NCBI GenBank assembly: GCA_030427205.1
Contig: JAUHXC010000004.1
Location: 124,001-188,000, forward strand
Length of the DNA stretch: 64,000 nucleotides
Reading direction: 5' to 3'
Source of the DNA: a bacterium
GTDB taxonomy: Bacteria; Myxococcota_A; Bradymonadia; UBA7976; UBA1532
The translations under genes were made by a program, and so were the position numbers. The notes under the pieces are model-generated. The model did not search any database, had not been told where the DNA came from, and saw only the letters and a program-made list of their open reading frames with translations. This document shows, in pieces, positions 33,231 to 44,338 of this stretch; positions within the stretch are counted from its first letter, which is position 1, and every line of letters begins with the position of its first letter.

Positions 33231-33713
33231 GTGTCGCGCGACACGCTGATGAAAATCGGGGAGCTGGCCCGCCGCACCGACAAGACGGTGCGCGCGCTGC
33301 ACCACTACGAGGCCCTCGACCTGCTGCAGCCGGCCCACCGCACCAAGGGCGGGTTCCGGCTGTACGACGAGAGCAACCTCGAGCGCATCGTCTACATCGA
33401 TCGCCTGCAGCGGCTGGGGCTCTCGCTGGCCGAGATCCGCGCCCTCGTCGAGCAGTGGGCCGCCGGCGCGACCCCCGCCGCCTCGATGGAGTCGCTCAAG
33501 CAGAGCTATCGCGATCGACTCGCCGACGTGCGCGCGAAGCTCAACGAGCTGCAGAGCCTCGAACGCGAGCTGGCCGACAGCCTGGCGTTCCTCGAAGGCT
33601 GCCGCACGTGTGGCGAGGTGGACGAGCCCCATGACGCCTGCGGCGGCTGCAAGCGCGCCGACGCCGCCGGCGATGGCCTGACCCTGATCACCGGATTGAC
33701 CGCGGCCCACTGA
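33231..33713 (+). CDS. MerR-family regulator with C-terminal four-cysteine cluster, head of isc operon
   Basis: A 160-residue regulator. The winged helix-turn-helix is [21 protein letters not shown] (about 7-27), with the MerR second-wing arginine [12 protein letters not shown] dimerisation coiled coil spans about 85-122. After it come Cys124-x2-Cys127 and Cys137-x2-Cys140 (CRTC and CGGC), a likely Zn or Fe-S site. It begins 38 bp upstream of iscS on the same strand and takes the place of iscR, so it probably tunes Fe-S assembly. SoxR is the known MerR-type 2Fe-2S protein, but its Cys spacing differs. GTG start with an AGGAGG site. Confidence 0.85.
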   Translation: MSRDTLMKIGELARRTDKTVRALHHYEALDLLQPAHRTKGGFRLYDESNLERIVYIDRLQRLGLSLAEIRALVEQWAAGATPAASMESLKQSYRDRLADVRAKLNELQSLERELADSLAFLEGCRTCGEVDEPHDACGGCKRADAAGDGLTLITGLTAAH

Positions 33714-33750
33714 GGCCCCGTGGCGTGACCCGAAGAGAGGACGTCGAAGG

Positions 33751-34980
33751 ATGACCGAGTTGAAGCTGCCCATCTACATGGACAATCACGCCACGACCCC
33801 CTGCGACCCGCGGGTGGCCCAGGCGATGATGCCCTACCTGACCGAGCACTTCGGCAACGCCGCCAGCCGCAACCACGCCTTCGGCTGGACGGCCGAAGAG
33901 GCGGTGGAGAAGGCCCGCGGCCAGATCGCCGATCTGATCGGGGCCACCGCCAAGGAGATCATCTTCACCAGCGGGGCCACCGAGTCGAACAACATGGCGC
34001 TCAAGGGCGCGCTCGAGTTCTACGCCAGCAAGGGCAACCACATCGTCACCAGCCCGCTCGAGCACAAGGCGGTCATCGACACCGTGCGCCACCTCGAGCG
34101 CAACGGCGCCGAGGTCACTTGGCTGCCGGTGCCCGAGGACGGCATCATCACCGCCGAGAGCGTGCGCGAGGCCATCCGCCCCGACACGGTCATCGTCAGC
34201 GTGATGCACGGCAACAACGAGATCGGCACCCTCAACCCGATCGCCGAGATCGGCAAGGTCTGCAAAGAGGCCAAGGTGCTCTTCCACGTCGACGCGGCGC
34301 AGACGGCGGCCAAGCTGCCCATCGACGTCGAGGCCATGGGCGTCGACCTGCTGTCGATGTCGGGCCACAAGATGTACGGCCCCAAGGGCATCGGCGCGCT
34401 CTATGTGCGCCGGCGTCGCCCGCGGGTGCGCATCGCGCCGCTGATGCACGGCGGCGGCCACGAGCGCGGCATGCGCTCGGGCACCCTGCCGGTGCACCAG
34501 ATCGCCGGCATGGGCATGGCCGCCGAGATCGGCCGGCTCGAGATGCACGACGAGATCGAGCGCACCAAGGCCCTGCGCGATCGGCTGTATCAGAAGATCG
34601 TCGCCGACGTACCCGACGTGCTGATCAACGGCAGCATGAAGGATGAAGAGCGCATGCCCGGCAGCCTCAACATCAGCTTCACCTACGTCGAAGGCGAGAG
34701 CCTGCTGATGGCCCTGCGCGACGTGGCGGTGTCGAGCGGCTCGGCCTGCACCTCGGCCAGCCTCGAGCCGAGCTACGTGCTGCGGGCCCTCGGCCTCGAC
34801 GACGAGAACGCGCACTCTTCGATCCGCTTCGGCATCGGCCGCTTCAATACCGAGGACGAGGTGGACTACGTCGCCGATCTGGTGATCCGGGCGGTGGCCA
34901 AGCTGCGCGAGCTCTCGCCCCTGTGGGAGATGCACCAGGAGGGCATCGACCTCAAGTCGGTCCAGTGGACCGCCCATTGA
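33751..34980 (+). CDS. iscS: Cysteine desulfurase IscS
   Basis: A 409-residue PLP enzyme very close to housekeeping IscS: it opens [16 protein letters not shown], has EHKAVIDT, the PLP Lys in [17 protein letters not shown], and the mobile-loop catalytic Cys in [17 protein letters not shown]. It mobilises sulfur from cysteine for transfer to IscU. Second gene of the Fe-S operon, 38 bp before iscU, with a GAGAGGA site upstream. A separate desulfurase (22929-24071) serves ThiI. Confidence 0.95.
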   Translation: MTELKLPIYMDNHATTPCDPRVAQAMMPYLTEHFGNAASRNHAFGWTAEEAVEKARGQIADLIGATAKEIIFTSGATESNNMALKGALEFYASKGNHIVTSPLEHKAVIDTVRHLERNGAEVTWLPVPEDGIITAESVREAIRPDTVIVSVMHGNNEIGTLNPIAEIGKVCKEAKVLFHVDAAQTAAKLPIDVEAMGVDLLSMSGHKMYGPKGIGALYVRRRRPRVRIAPLMHGGGHERGMRSGTLPVHQIAGMGMAAEIGRLEMHDEIERTKALRDRLYQKIVADVPDVLINGSMKDEERMPGSLNISFTYVEGESLLMALRDVAVSSGSACTSASLEPSYVLRALGLDDENAHSSIRFGIGRFNTEDEVDYVADLVIRAVAKLRELSPLWEMHQEGIDLKSVQWTAH

Positions 34981-35018
34981 CCCGCTGACCGACGAACCCG
35001 AACCCAAGGAGACCCACA

Positions 35019-35408
35019 ATGGCTTATAGCGACAAGGTCATCGACCACTACGAGAACCCGCGCAACGTGGGCACCCTCGACAAGAGCGACGAGAACGTCG
35101 GCACCGGCCTCGTCGGGGCGCCCGCCTGCGGCGACGTGATGCGGCTGCAGATCAAGGTCACCGACGACGGCCGCATCGAAGACGCCCGCTTCAAGACCTA
35201 CGGCTGCGGCTCGGCCATCGCCAGCTCGAGCCTCGTCACCGAGTGGGTCAAGGGCCGCACCCTCGACGAGGCGCTGACCATCCAGAACAAGGACATCGCC
35301 AACCACCTGGCGCTGCCGCCGGTCAAGATCCACTGCTCGGTGCTCGCCGAAGACGCCATCCGCGCGGCGATCACCGACTACAAGCAGAAGAAGGGGCTGG
35401 ACGCATGA
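35019..35408 (+). CDS. iscU: Fe-S cluster scaffold IscU
   Basis: A 129-residue scaffold starting MAYSDKVIDHYENPRNVG. The three ligand cysteines are in APACGDVM, YGCGSAIASSS and KIHCSVLAED, with the stabilising Asp in ACGD. The LPPVK sequence recognised by HscA is intact directly before the third Cys. It assembles [2Fe-2S]/[4Fe-4S] clusters with sulfur from IscS and hands them over with HscA/HscB. Overlaps the iscA start by 4 bp. Confidence 0.97.
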   Translation: MAYSDKVIDHYENPRNVGTLDKSDENVGTGLVGAPACGDVMRLQIKVTDDGRIEDARFKTYGCGSAIASSSLVTEWVKGRTLDEALTIQNKDIANHLALPPVKIHCSVLAEDAIRAAITDYKQKKGLDA

Positions 35409-35728
35409 TCGAACTCAGCGAAACGGCGGCCGTGAAGGTCCGCGAGCTGATCGAGAAGCGCCCCTCGCCGACCTCGGGCCTGCGGGTCGGGGTGCGCGGC
35501 GGCGGCTGCTCGGGCTTCACCTACTTCCTCGAGTTCGCCGAGGCCGCCAGCAAGGGCGACCGCGAGCTCGACAGCCACGGGGTCAAGCTCTTCATCGATC
35601 CGAAGAGCTACCTCTACCTGATGGGGACGGTGGTGGACTACGTCGACAGCCTCGCGGGCGCCGGCTTCAAGTTCACCAACCCCAACGCCCGCCGAACCTG
35701 TGGCTGCGGCGAGAGCTTCTCGGTATAA
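35405..35728 (+). CDS. iscA: A-type Fe-S carrier IscA
   Basis: A 107-residue protein with the HesB/IscA fold. The three conserved cysteines are in GGGCSGFTY and at the C-terminus TCGCGESF. It carries Fe or [4Fe-4S] clusters to target proteins. The order iscS-iscU-iscA-hscB-hscA-iscX follows the enterobacterial operon. The ATG overlaps the iscU stop (ATGA). Confidence 0.95.
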   Translation: MIELSETAAVKVRELIEKRPSPTSGLRVGVRGGGCSGFTYFLEFAEAASKGDRELDSHGVKLFIDPKSYLYLMGTVVDYVDSLAGAGFKFTNPNARRTCGCGESFSV

Positions 35729-35766
35729 GCGCCGGGATCGAGACCCCTCCGGAGAGGAAGTCCCCC

Positions 35767-36372
35767 ATGGCCTGCTGGCAGTGTGGCGCCGAGATCGACG
35801 CCGCCGAGCTGTTCTGTCCGACCTGCGAGACGCTGCAGCCCCCCGACCCGAAGACCGACCACTTCGCCCGGCTGGGGGTCGAGCGGCGCTTCGCGCAGGA
35901 CGTCACCGCCATCACCAAGGCCCACCGCAAGTTGCAGCGCCGGCTGCACCCCGACCGCTTCGTCAACCGCGGCGACCGGGTGCGCATGCTCGCCCTGCAG
36001 CACGCGACCTCGCTCAACGACGCCGCGCGTATCTTGCGCGATCCGCTCAAGCGGGCCGACTACCTGCTCAGCCTCGCCGGCCGGGAGATGGACGCCGAAG
36101 AGGGCACGCTCAAGCTCGATCCGGCCTTCTTGATGGAGGTCTTCGAACTGCGCGAGGCCATCGGCGAGCTGGGCGGCACCGACGCACACGTCGAGCGCGG
36201 GCGGCTCGAGCGCGACATCGCGGCGCGCTACGAGGCCCGGCTGGCCGAGCTGGCCGAGGGGCTCGACGCCGAGGGCGAGCGCAGCCCGGCCGAGCTCGAC
36301 GGGCTGGCGCAACTCGCTGCGCAGCTGCGTTATCTGCGCAACATCCTCGACGATCTGCAGGAGCTCGAGTGA
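35767..36372 (+). CDS. hscB: Co-chaperone HscB with N-terminal tetracysteine zinc ribbon
   Basis: A 201-residue J-protein. The J-domain (about 32-105) has the HPD motif in RLHPDRF, and the C-terminal three-helix domain that binds IscU follows. Unusually for bacteria, the first 25 residues form a zinc ribbon, Cys3-x2-Cys6 and Cys17-x2-Cys20 (CWQC, CPTC). Human HSCB has a comparable N-terminal tetracysteine module, but E. coli HscB does not. It delivers IscU to HscA and stimulates ATP hydrolysis. Starts 38 bp after iscA. Confidence 0.93.
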   Translation: MACWQCGAEIDAAELFCPTCETLQPPDPKTDHFARLGVERRFAQDVTAITKAHRKLQRRLHPDRFVNRGDRVRMLALQHATSLNDAARILRDPLKRADYLLSLAGREMDAEEGTLKLDPAFLMEVFELREAIGELGGTDAHVERGRLERDIAARYEARLAELAEGLDAEGERSPAELDGLAQLAAQLRYLRNILDDLQELE

Positions 36373-36435
36373 GCCCCCGGCACGCATCGCACGCACCCGT
36401 CGCGACCACCGCACCGACTATCCGAGGCATCTGAG

Positions 36436-38307
<1,872 letters not shown>

Positions 38308-38329
38308 CGCCGCGCGCGAGGAGGACGCC

Positions 38330-38542
38330 ATGTCGCTGAAGTGGAGAGACGTGCACGCCATCGGCGAGATGCTCTACGACAAGTTCCCCGACAAGGACCC
38401 GCTGAGCATCCGCTTCACCGATCTGCACCAGTGGATCCTCGAGCTGCCCGAGTTCGACGACGACCCCGACCGCTCGGGGGAGAAGGTGCTCGAAGCCATC
38501 CAGATGGTCTGGCTCGACGAGTGGAAGGCCGACAATACCTGA
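38330..38542 (+). CDS. iscX: Fe-S assembly protein IscX
   Basis: A 70-residue acidic protein with the IscX pattern: [19 protein letters not shown], then [20 protein letters not shown] and the ending [13 protein letters not shown]. It binds IscS and modulates its activity in an iron-dependent way. It lies 22 bp after hscA with a GAGGAGG site; the ferredoxin gene (fdx) that normally sits between hscA and iscX is absent. Last gene of the operon. Confidence 0.93.
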   Translation: MSLKWRDVHAIGEMLYDKFPDKDPLSIRFTDLHQWILELPEFDDDPDRSGEKVLEAIQMVWLDEWKADNT

Positions 38543-39423
38543 GACGTGGGCCCGTGCGTGCCCGAGCCCGGCACGCCCGTCCGCGCGCTGCCATCCTGCC
38601 CTGAGCCGGCTCCACCCCCGGCGCCGCCGCATCGTGCGGCACACGCCATCTGCGATCGCGTCGCATCGATAGCCGCCGCGCGGGCTCTCGCCCCGCAGCT
38701 GGCGCGCTGTCTCTTGCTGCGACATGGCGCACAGATCCGCCTGCACATCTGCCCGATCCCATCCGCCGACGCTGCCTGTCACAATGTCAGACAAAGCCGA
38801 CCGTAGGGTCCTCTTTGTCGACCGCAGTGTACGGGGGACTGCGTTTGTCGTGACGTCCCCGTGACCGACTCCGGTATGGAGCCGGAAACGGGTGCTGGCC
38901 GATCGCCGTGCATCGAGCGCCAGACTTCGCCGGGGCAGCGGGTTTCGACGGCTTCCTCTTGGTGGATACAGTTCGATTCGATGAATAGGGGTGGCTGTCA
39001 GGTTCCTCTCGCTGCTTCGGTTCGCTGTGAGCCACCTTAGCGGATTCGTAGAGCTGTCGCGGGCTGTCTCCGATCTCATGGCGCGTCTCAATGAGGCGTT
39101 CTTGAGACGGTTTGTCTCTGCCGCGCACCGCCGGGCGCCGTCCGGCCGTTTGGCCCGGATGCTGCAATGGATGAGTGGTATGTACGGTATGTGTGGTTGC
39201 TGTCACCCAGCAGAGGCCCGGCGAGACGGGCGGCGTGAGTGTGACCCGATTCCGTATCGATCTCACAAAATGTGCGCTTTGAGGCAGGACCGCCCGGTCA
39301 CAATATAGACCGAACAGTCCGTATCTGGTGGGCTTGCTGGCCCGTCGAACGAATCGTTGAGTCGAGCGGAGCAGAGCGGCCCCGCTGATCGGCTCATCAG
39401 AGTCAAGCGAGAGAGCAGGGGGG
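38543..39423. other. Large non-coding region between the isc operon and barrel operon
   Basis: In these 881 bp no frame has the codon bias of its neighbours, and the DNA looks less GC-rich. A hairpin GCGTGCC-N7-GGCACGC (38556-38576) follows iscX and may aid termination, although there is no T-run. A further inverted repeat GACAAAG-N16-CTTTGTC occurs at 38790-38819, and CGCAGT-N9-ACTGCG just after it. The downstream end holds a promoter/operator candidate (39279-39320). An untranslated RNA or decayed gene is possible, but I see no identifiable remnant. Confidence 0.6.
39279..39320 (+). promoter_or_regulatory. Putative promoter with TetR-like operator ahead of barrel operon
   Basis: TTGAGG (39279-39284) and TATAGA (39304-39309) are separated by 19 bp. 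Overlapping the -10 is TAGACCGAACAGTCC (39306-39320), which resembles the GACCGxxCGGTC palindromes of TetR-family repressors (8 of 12 symmetric positions). It lies about 104 bp before the barrel gene start. Confidence 0.35.
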
Positions 39424-40752
39424 ATGCTCATGACAGGCGCAGTGCGCGCGCTCACGGTGTTGAGCGTGATGGGATGGGTGTGTCCGCCGATCGCGGCGGC
39501 CCAGGGGGTCAACCCGTTCGAGCAGAGTGAGGATCAACTGCTCGCGATGGAGAGCGATCTGCTGGCGGACGACGACGGCAACTCGGTGCGGCTCTATGGC
39601 TTCATCGAAGGCTACTTCGAGAAGGTCTCGCAGACGCCCACGGGGGTGGCGGCGGACGGCTCGACGATCTTCGAGGAGAACCCGCACGAGTTCGACGTCT
39701 CGAACCTCAACGTGATGGTTCAGGGCACGCTCGAGCACGACTTCCGCTACTTCGTGAACCTGGCGGCCCCCGGATCGGGCAGCCCGTCATCCGACGCGGC
39801 CATCGCCCTGCGCAACGCCTGGGTCGAGGCGCCGCTCGCCGGGAGCCAGCTGGTGCTGCGCATCGGCAAGACCTATCGCCGCTTCGGCATCTACAACGAG
39901 ATCCTCGACGCGGCGCCGACGTTCATCGGCATCGAGGCGCCCGAGCTCTTCGACAACGACCACCTGCTGCTGACCCGCACGACCAACCTCATGCTTCACG
40001 GACAGTTCGTCGGCGGGGAGCATACGTTCGGCTACGCGCTGATGACCGGCAACGACGAGCGCGCCGACGACGCGATCCCCGTGGGCGCCGACATCTTCTA
40101 TGACTGGGCCGAGAGCGTGCGTATCGGCTCGTCCTTCTATTGGACCGGCGGCGCGGCGGAGCCGACCCGGGCGGTGGGCGAGGGTTCGCCGCGGGGCGGT
40201 GTCATCAACTGGATGGCCGAGGACGAATACACCGTCATCGGCGCCTACCTCGCGCTGCAGCTCGACGAGTTCGTCTTCGAAGGCGCCTACTGGCACGCCC
40301 TGCACGACGCGAAGCGTGATCCCGAGGCGGTCTTGCAGCTGCTCGGGGCCGACCTCAACCCCCGTCAGCGGACCCGCTTCGGCCTCGACGGCGAGTCGCC
40401 GACGGCCGGCGGGGTGCCGGTCGACGTGCAGTACACCGTGCAGACCTTCTACGCCCGACTGGGTTATGCCATCGACACCGACGTCGGCGAGTGGGTGCCG
40501 TACGCCCAGTTCGATGTCTACCGCAATCCGGAGACCATCAGCGCCAAGGCCTTTGGCGGCGACGCCGAGGCGGGCTTGTCGGACGACGGGCAGTTCATCA
40601 AGGCGACCGCCGGGCTGGTCTACCGACCGCTGCCGGCCATCGCCCTCAAGATCGACGGCAGCACCCACATTCAGCAGTTCAACGGCGAGACGGTGCAGTA
40701 CCCCGAGATCCGCGCTGCGCTCTCCTACTACTGGCAGATGGAGGTGCTCTGA
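39424..40752 (+). CDS. Outer-membrane beta-barrel (porin-like) protein
   Basis: A 442-residue protein. The signal peptide is cleaved after about IAAAQ (residue 26). A short acidic/helical N-terminal stretch follows, then regularly alternating amphipathic strands ([49 protein letters not shown]) up to a C-terminal SYYWQMEVL. The pattern fits a phosphate-selective/short-chain porin-like barrel, though no specific family is certain. It is the first gene of a four-gene set; its stop overlaps the next start (TGATG). An alternative ATG lies two codons downstream. Confidence 0.78.
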   Translation: MLMTGAVRALTVLSVMGWVCPPIAAAQGVNPFEQSEDQLLAMESDLLADDDGNSVRLYGFIEGYFEKVSQTPTGVAADGSTIFEENPHEFDVSNLNVMVQGTLEHDFRYFVNLAAPGSGSPSSDAAIALRNAWVEAPLAGSQLVLRIGKTYRRFGIYNEILDAAPTFIGIEAPELFDNDHLLLTRTTNLMLHGQFVGGEHTFGYALMTGNDERADDAIPVGADIFYDWAESVRIGSSFYWTGGAAEPTRAVGEGSPRGGVINWMAEDEYTVIGAYLALQLDEFVFEGAYWHALHDAKRDPEAVLQLLGADLNPRQRTRFGLDGESPTAGGVPVDVQYTVQTFYARLGYAIDTDVGEWVPYAQFDVYRNPETISAKAFGGDAEAGLSDDGQFIKATAGLVYRPLPAIALKIDGSTHIQQFNGETVQYPEIRAALSYYWQMEVL

Positions 40753-41396
40753 TGCGTTGCGCCGCACTCATCACCGGCGTGCTCGGTGCCCTCGTCGCCC
40801 TCGGCGCGCTCGCGCAGCCGGCGCCCGAAGCGACGCCCGCGGAGCCAGCCGCGCCCGCGGAGCCAGCCGCGCCCGCGGAGCCAGCCGCGCCCGCGGAGCC
40901 AGCCGCACCGGCAGAGCCAGCCGCGCCCGCAGCGCCGGCCGCGCCCGCAGAGCCCGCCGCCGCGCCGGCTGCGGCCACCCCGCAGGCGCCGGCGCCCGTC
41001 GTCTACGAGGCCGAGCAGGTGCTGATGGTGGTCAACGCCGCCAACCCCATCGAGGCGCTGGATGGCGCCCAACTCCGGGCCTTGTTCATGGGTTCGGTGC
41101 GCCGATGGCCCTCGGGCGAGCGGGTGGTGCCGCTCCTGCGGCCCTGGGGCGCCAAGGTGAGCGAGGCCTTCTTCGACGACGTGCTCGATACCAGCCCGCG
41201 CCGTTTCCGTCGGCGCTGGCAGAAGCGCCAGCTGGCGGGCAAGGGCATGACCCCGCGCGTCGTCGGCACCGCGAAGGACCTCGTCCGCATCATCGCCGCC
41301 GATCGGCGCGCGGTGGGCTATGTCTTCGGCGCCGAGGCGATGGCCCTCGGCGAGGGGCTGCCCGGGTTGCGCCTGCTGCCGGTGAAGGAGGACTGA
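40752..41396 (+). CDS. PstS-like periplasmic substrate-binding protein (PBP-like) with PAEPAA repeat linker
   Basis: A 214-residue exported protein. After a signal peptide (to about ALAQ) come seven 6-residue repeats of the type APAEPA (DNA repeat 40833-40958). A compact domain of about 135 residues follows. Its pieces [39 protein letters not shown] and RAVGYVFG match the phosphate ABC-type PBP-like family. It is only one lobe-sized, so is likely a binding or sensory module rather than a full transport receptor. No ABC permease or ATPase lies nearby. Confidence 0.78.
   Translation: MRCAALITGVLGALVALGALAQPAPEATPAEPAAPAEPAAPAEPAAPAEPAAPAEPAAPAAPAAPAEPAAAPAAATPQAPAPVVYEAEQVLMVVNAANPIEALDGAQLRALFMGSVRRWPSGERVVPLLRPWGAKVSEAFFDDVLDTSPRRFRRRWQKRQLAGKGMTPRVVGTAKDLVRIIAADRRAVGYVFGAEAMALGEGLPGLRLLPVKED
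40833..40958. repeat. 18-bp coding tandem repeat, seven units
   Basis: Seven consecutive 18-bp units, consensus gcgcccgcggagccagcc. The three copies at 40851-40904 are identical, and the outer ones diverge. They encode the Ala/Pro/Glu linker of the PBP-like protein. Confidence 0.95.
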
Positions 41397-41397
41397 G

Positions 41398-42369
41398 ATG
41401 CGCTTTCATCACCTCGGCCTCTCGTCGGCCTGTCGTGCGTCGTCGCTCGCGCTGCTCGTCCCGTTGCTGCTCGCGCTGCTCGTGCCCGCCGTGGTCGCCG
41501 CCGAGTCCATCGTGGTCGTCAAGAACAGCGATCACCCGCGCTACGAGACGCCCCTGCGCGCCTTGCGGGTCCGCCTGGGCGACAAGGTGGTCGTGCGCCA
41601 GCTCGACCTCACCGACATGGATCTGGCCGCCGCCCAGCGCAACGCCAAGGCGCTGATGCAGAGCAACCCCAAGGCGGTGGTCGCGCTGGGCGACAAGGCG
41701 GCTTTCCTCGCCAGCCGCCACATGGGGCCGGCGCCGGTCTGGTTCGGCATGGTCAACGCGTGGCGTGACCTCGGCCTCGATACGGTGCGGGTCGGCGGGG
41801 TCTCGATGTATCTCAGCCCCGAGAACCTCATGTCGCAGATCAAGATCTTCCTGCCGAAGGTCCGGCGGATCGGCGTGATCTACAGCGGCGGGTCCCGCGC
41901 GTTCGTCGAGGCGGCGATGCTGCGGGCGGCGAACCTTCAGCTGACGATGCTGCCGATCTACATCGACTCGGCCGAGGAGTTCCCGCAGATCTTCGAGGCC
42001 ATCGGGGGCACGCTCGACGCTTTCTGGGTCGTCGAAGACCCGGTCGTGGCGACCAAGGAGAACCTCAAAGCCCTCATCGACGAGGCCGAGCGCCTGCAGC
42101 TGCCCACCATCAGCTACTCGGTGGGCCTCGTCGAGGCGGGCCTGACCATGGCCATCACCGCCGATGGTGAGGCGGTCGGCGGGCAGCTCGCCGACCGCGT
42201 GCTGGCCCTCGCCGACGGACAGCAGGTCGACGCCGCCGTCGTGCCCCCGGCCAAGGCGCGCATCACGCTCAACCGCAAGCACCTGACGACGTTCGGTCTC
42301 GAGGTCGATCCGATGCTCTTGTCGTTCGCCACTCTCGTGGGCGGTGAAGGCCGCGCCCCGCGTCGCTGA
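41398..42369 (+). CDS. ABC transporter substrate-binding-type protein (ABC_sub_bind)
   Basis: A 323-residue exported protein with a long signal peptide ending around VVAAES. The remainder follows the ABC_sub_bind (PF04392-type) fold: SNPKAVVALGDKAAFLA, PVWFGMVNAWRDLG, a lobe-2 segment VRRIGVIYSGGSRAFVEAA, and LPTISYSVGLVEAG. Such proteins often serve as sensors beside kinases or as solute receptors. Here no ABC permease/ATPase accompanies it. It starts 1 bp after the PBP-like stop, so the two binding proteins are co-translated. Confidence 0.82.
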   Translation: MRFHHLGLSSACRASSLALLVPLLLALLVPAVVAAESIVVVKNSDHPRYETPLRALRVRLGDKVVVRQLDLTDMDLAAAQRNAKALMQSNPKAVVALGDKAAFLASRHMGPAPVWFGMVNAWRDLGLDTVRVGGVSMYLSPENLMSQIKIFLPKVRRIGVIYSGGSRAFVEAAMLRAANLQLTMLPIYIDSAEEFPQIFEAIGGTLDAFWVVEDPVVATKENLKALIDEAERLQLPTISYSVGLVEAGLTMAITADGEAVGGQLADRVLALADGQQVDAAVVPPAKARITLNRKHLTTFGLEVDPMLLSFATLVGGEGRAPRR

Positions 42370-42392
42370 CCATGGGTTCAAGGAGTCTCGTC

Positions 42393-44291
42393 ATGACTGA
42401 GAGCAAGCGTCTCGACAACTCGGCCGAAACGCATCGCGAGGCGGTCGACTCGGTGTTCGGCGCCCCGCTCGACGAGGTCGGCCGCCTGCGGCGGCAGAAG
42501 CAGCTGGAAGAGCTGCGCGCACGGGCGGGCACCGTGGAGCCCGCCCGGGTGACCGGCTCGACCGGGGGCCCGCCCTCCGGGGCGCCGCCGCGAGCCCATC
42601 ACTCGGGCATGTGGACCCTGCCGCCCGTCGATGAACCCTCGGGCTCGACGTCGCTGCCGCCGATGGCCGCGTTCGAGCCGATCGACCCTGGAGAGTCATC
42701 CGAGTTCACCCTCGCCGGTGGCGAGCTGTGGCTGCACGTACGAGACGCCCGGCATCGTCTGATCGGCGCCATGACCGGCTCGGAGATCGGCGAGAAGCTG
42801 GCCGATGGTCGGCTGACGGGCAAGGAGATGGTCTCGCTCGACCGGGTCAACTGGATCGGCATCCGCTACCTGGATCGGCTGGCGAAGCTGGCGAGCGCCG
42901 CCGCCGATCGCGCGGTCGAGGCACTCGACGGCCCCGCGCGGGCGTCCGAAGTCGACGGGGCTCTGCCGCCGCGGATCGAGACGCCGGACACGGTCGATCG
43001 GGAGACCGACGGCGCCCGCGCGCCCGCTGAAGCGCCCGCTGTGCCGTCCGCGGTGCCGCCCGCGCCTGCGCATCCTGTGGGGCCCGCGTCTCTGCCCGCC
43101 GACGCGGTGCCCGACCTCGTCATCGACGACCCGCTCGCCCCCCAGCCCCCGGCGTCGGTCGGCCGGCAGACCCTCGATGTGCGCCCGCCCGTGCGTCGGG
43201 CCTCGTGGTCGCTGCTGGTCGTCATCGGCCTCGTCGTCGGCAGCGCCCTGGCGTGGCTGCTGGTCGGGCCGCCCTCCACGGCCCCCAGCGTCATGGCGAC
43301 CGAGGCCCCTGCGGACGATGAGAGCAACGCCCCGGCAGAGATCGCGCGGCTCGCGCCGGTCGACGTCGCGGTGGGTGAACCCGAGCCGGCCGACCCGGCG
43401 GCGCCGGCGCCGACAGAGCCGCGACCGGCGGTCGTCGCGTCGGCGGTGGTGAGCCCCGACGCCGAGGCCATTGCTCCGGCGGATGCCGAGCAGGCAGAGC
43501 CACCCTCGATAGGCGCCGAGCCGACCTCTCGCGCCGTCGCGGCGACGCCGACTGCCGATGAGCCGGAGCAACCCAAGGCGGCCGAGGCCCGCCCGGCGGT
43601 CAAGCCGCGTCGCGTGCGCCGTGCTCCCGGGCGACTGCGGATCGAGGGCGCGACGACGCTCGCCGTGCGCGTCGACGGCCGCGACGTCGGTCGGCAGACG
43701 CCCACCGAGCTCGAGCTCGAGCCCGGCACGCGGCGCGTCGAGCTCGTCGAGACGTCGAGCGGGCGCACGGTTCTCTCGCGTCGGGTGCGCGTCGCGGCGG
43801 GCCGGCTCGCCGTCGTCACCGCGCCGGTCCCCGAGGCACCGGCCGCCGAGTCGGCCCGCGTCGCCGGAGACCCGCCGGAGGCCGTGGCCGAAGCCGAGCC
43901 TGCCCCGAGCCCGCCCGCCGCCGACGGGGCCAATCCCGCCTCGGCAGGCGAGGACGCTGTCGTCGACGCTCGACCCGCCCCCGAGGCCTTCGCTGCCGCT
44001 GAAGACGTCGGCGCGCACGCCGCGGGGACCTCCGCCGCGACCGCGCCCGAGCCCCCGACGGTCGCGGCCGAGCCGGCGGTGCTGCCCAAGGGATACGTGA
44101 GCGTCTCCAACCGCTCGGCTGTCCTGGTGCTCATCGACGGCGTGAGCACCGGCAAGCGCACGCCGCTGTGGATGCACCCGGTGCCCGCCGGACAGCACCT
44201 CATCGAGCTGCGCGACGACGCGGGCGACGTGATCGGGCGGCGCACGGTCGATGTGCCCGCCAACCAGACGGTGCCGGTGCTGTTTCGATGA
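42393..44291 (+). CDS. Single-pass membrane protein with PEGA-like domains
   Basis: A 632-residue protein. The N-terminal cytoplasmic region includes a compact domain at about 110-175 (FTLAGGELWLHVRDARHRLIG, KEMVSLDRVNWIGIRYLD) resembling a GYF-type or Tudor-like signal module; I am not sure which. A transmembrane helix lies near 275-295 (SLLVVIGLVVGSALAWLLVG). The periplasmic part is Ala/Pro/Glu-rich, with two PEGA-like beta domains (RIEGATTLAVRVDGRDVGRQ about 425-490; and the last 70 residues with VLIDGVSTGKRTP). The ATG at 42393 has an AAGGAG site; an ATG at 42372 is the weaker choice. Follows the ABC_sub_bind gene by 23 bp. Confidence 0.72.
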   Translation: MTESKRLDNSAETHREAVDSVFGAPLDEVGRLRRQKQLEELRARAGTVEPARVTGSTGGPPSGAPPRAHHSGMWTLPPVDEPSGSTSLPPMAAFEPIDPGESSEFTLAGGELWLHVRDARHRLIGAMTGSEIGEKLADGRLTGKEMVSLDRVNWIGIRYLDRLAKLASAAADRAVEALDGPARASEVDGALPPRIETPDTVDRETDGARAPAEAPAVPSAVPPAPAHPVGPASLPADAVPDLVIDDPLAPQPPASVGRQTLDVRPPVRRASWSLLVVIGLVVGSALAWLLVGPPSTAPSVMATEAPADDESNAPAEIARLAPVDVAVGEPEPADPAAPAPTEPRPAVVASAVVSPDAEAIAPADAEQAEPPSIGAEPTSRAVAATPTADEPEQPKAAEARPAVKPRRVRRAPGRLRIEGATTLAVRVDGRDVGRQTPTELELEPGTRRVELVETSSGRTVLSRRVRVAAGRLAVVTAPVPEAPAAESARVAGDPPEAVAEAEPAPSPPAADGANPASAGEDAVVDARPAPEAFAAAEDVGAHAAGTSAATAPEPPTVAAEPAVLPKGYVSVSNRSAVLVLIDGVSTGKRTPLWMHPVPAGQHLIELRDDAGDVIGRRTVDVPANQTVPVLFR

Positions 44292-44338
44292 GACCGGAGG
44301 CGGTTTCCTCTCGCTGAGAGGCATGCCATATTCACGGC

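Noticed and set aside
38556..38576. Intrinsic terminator of the isc operon
   Set aside because: The 7-bp stem has no following T-run, so I list it only as a possible hairpin in the intergenic region.
38991..39308. A 105-codon plus-strand frame (and a longer minus-strand one) in the gap after iscX
   Set aside because: Neither shows the GC3 bias of neighbouring genes, a ribosome-binding site or any recognisable motif.
40752..42369. Phosphate or sugar ABC importer operon
   Set aside because: Two binding-protein folds are present, but there is no permease or ATPase gene within the cluster or on either side.
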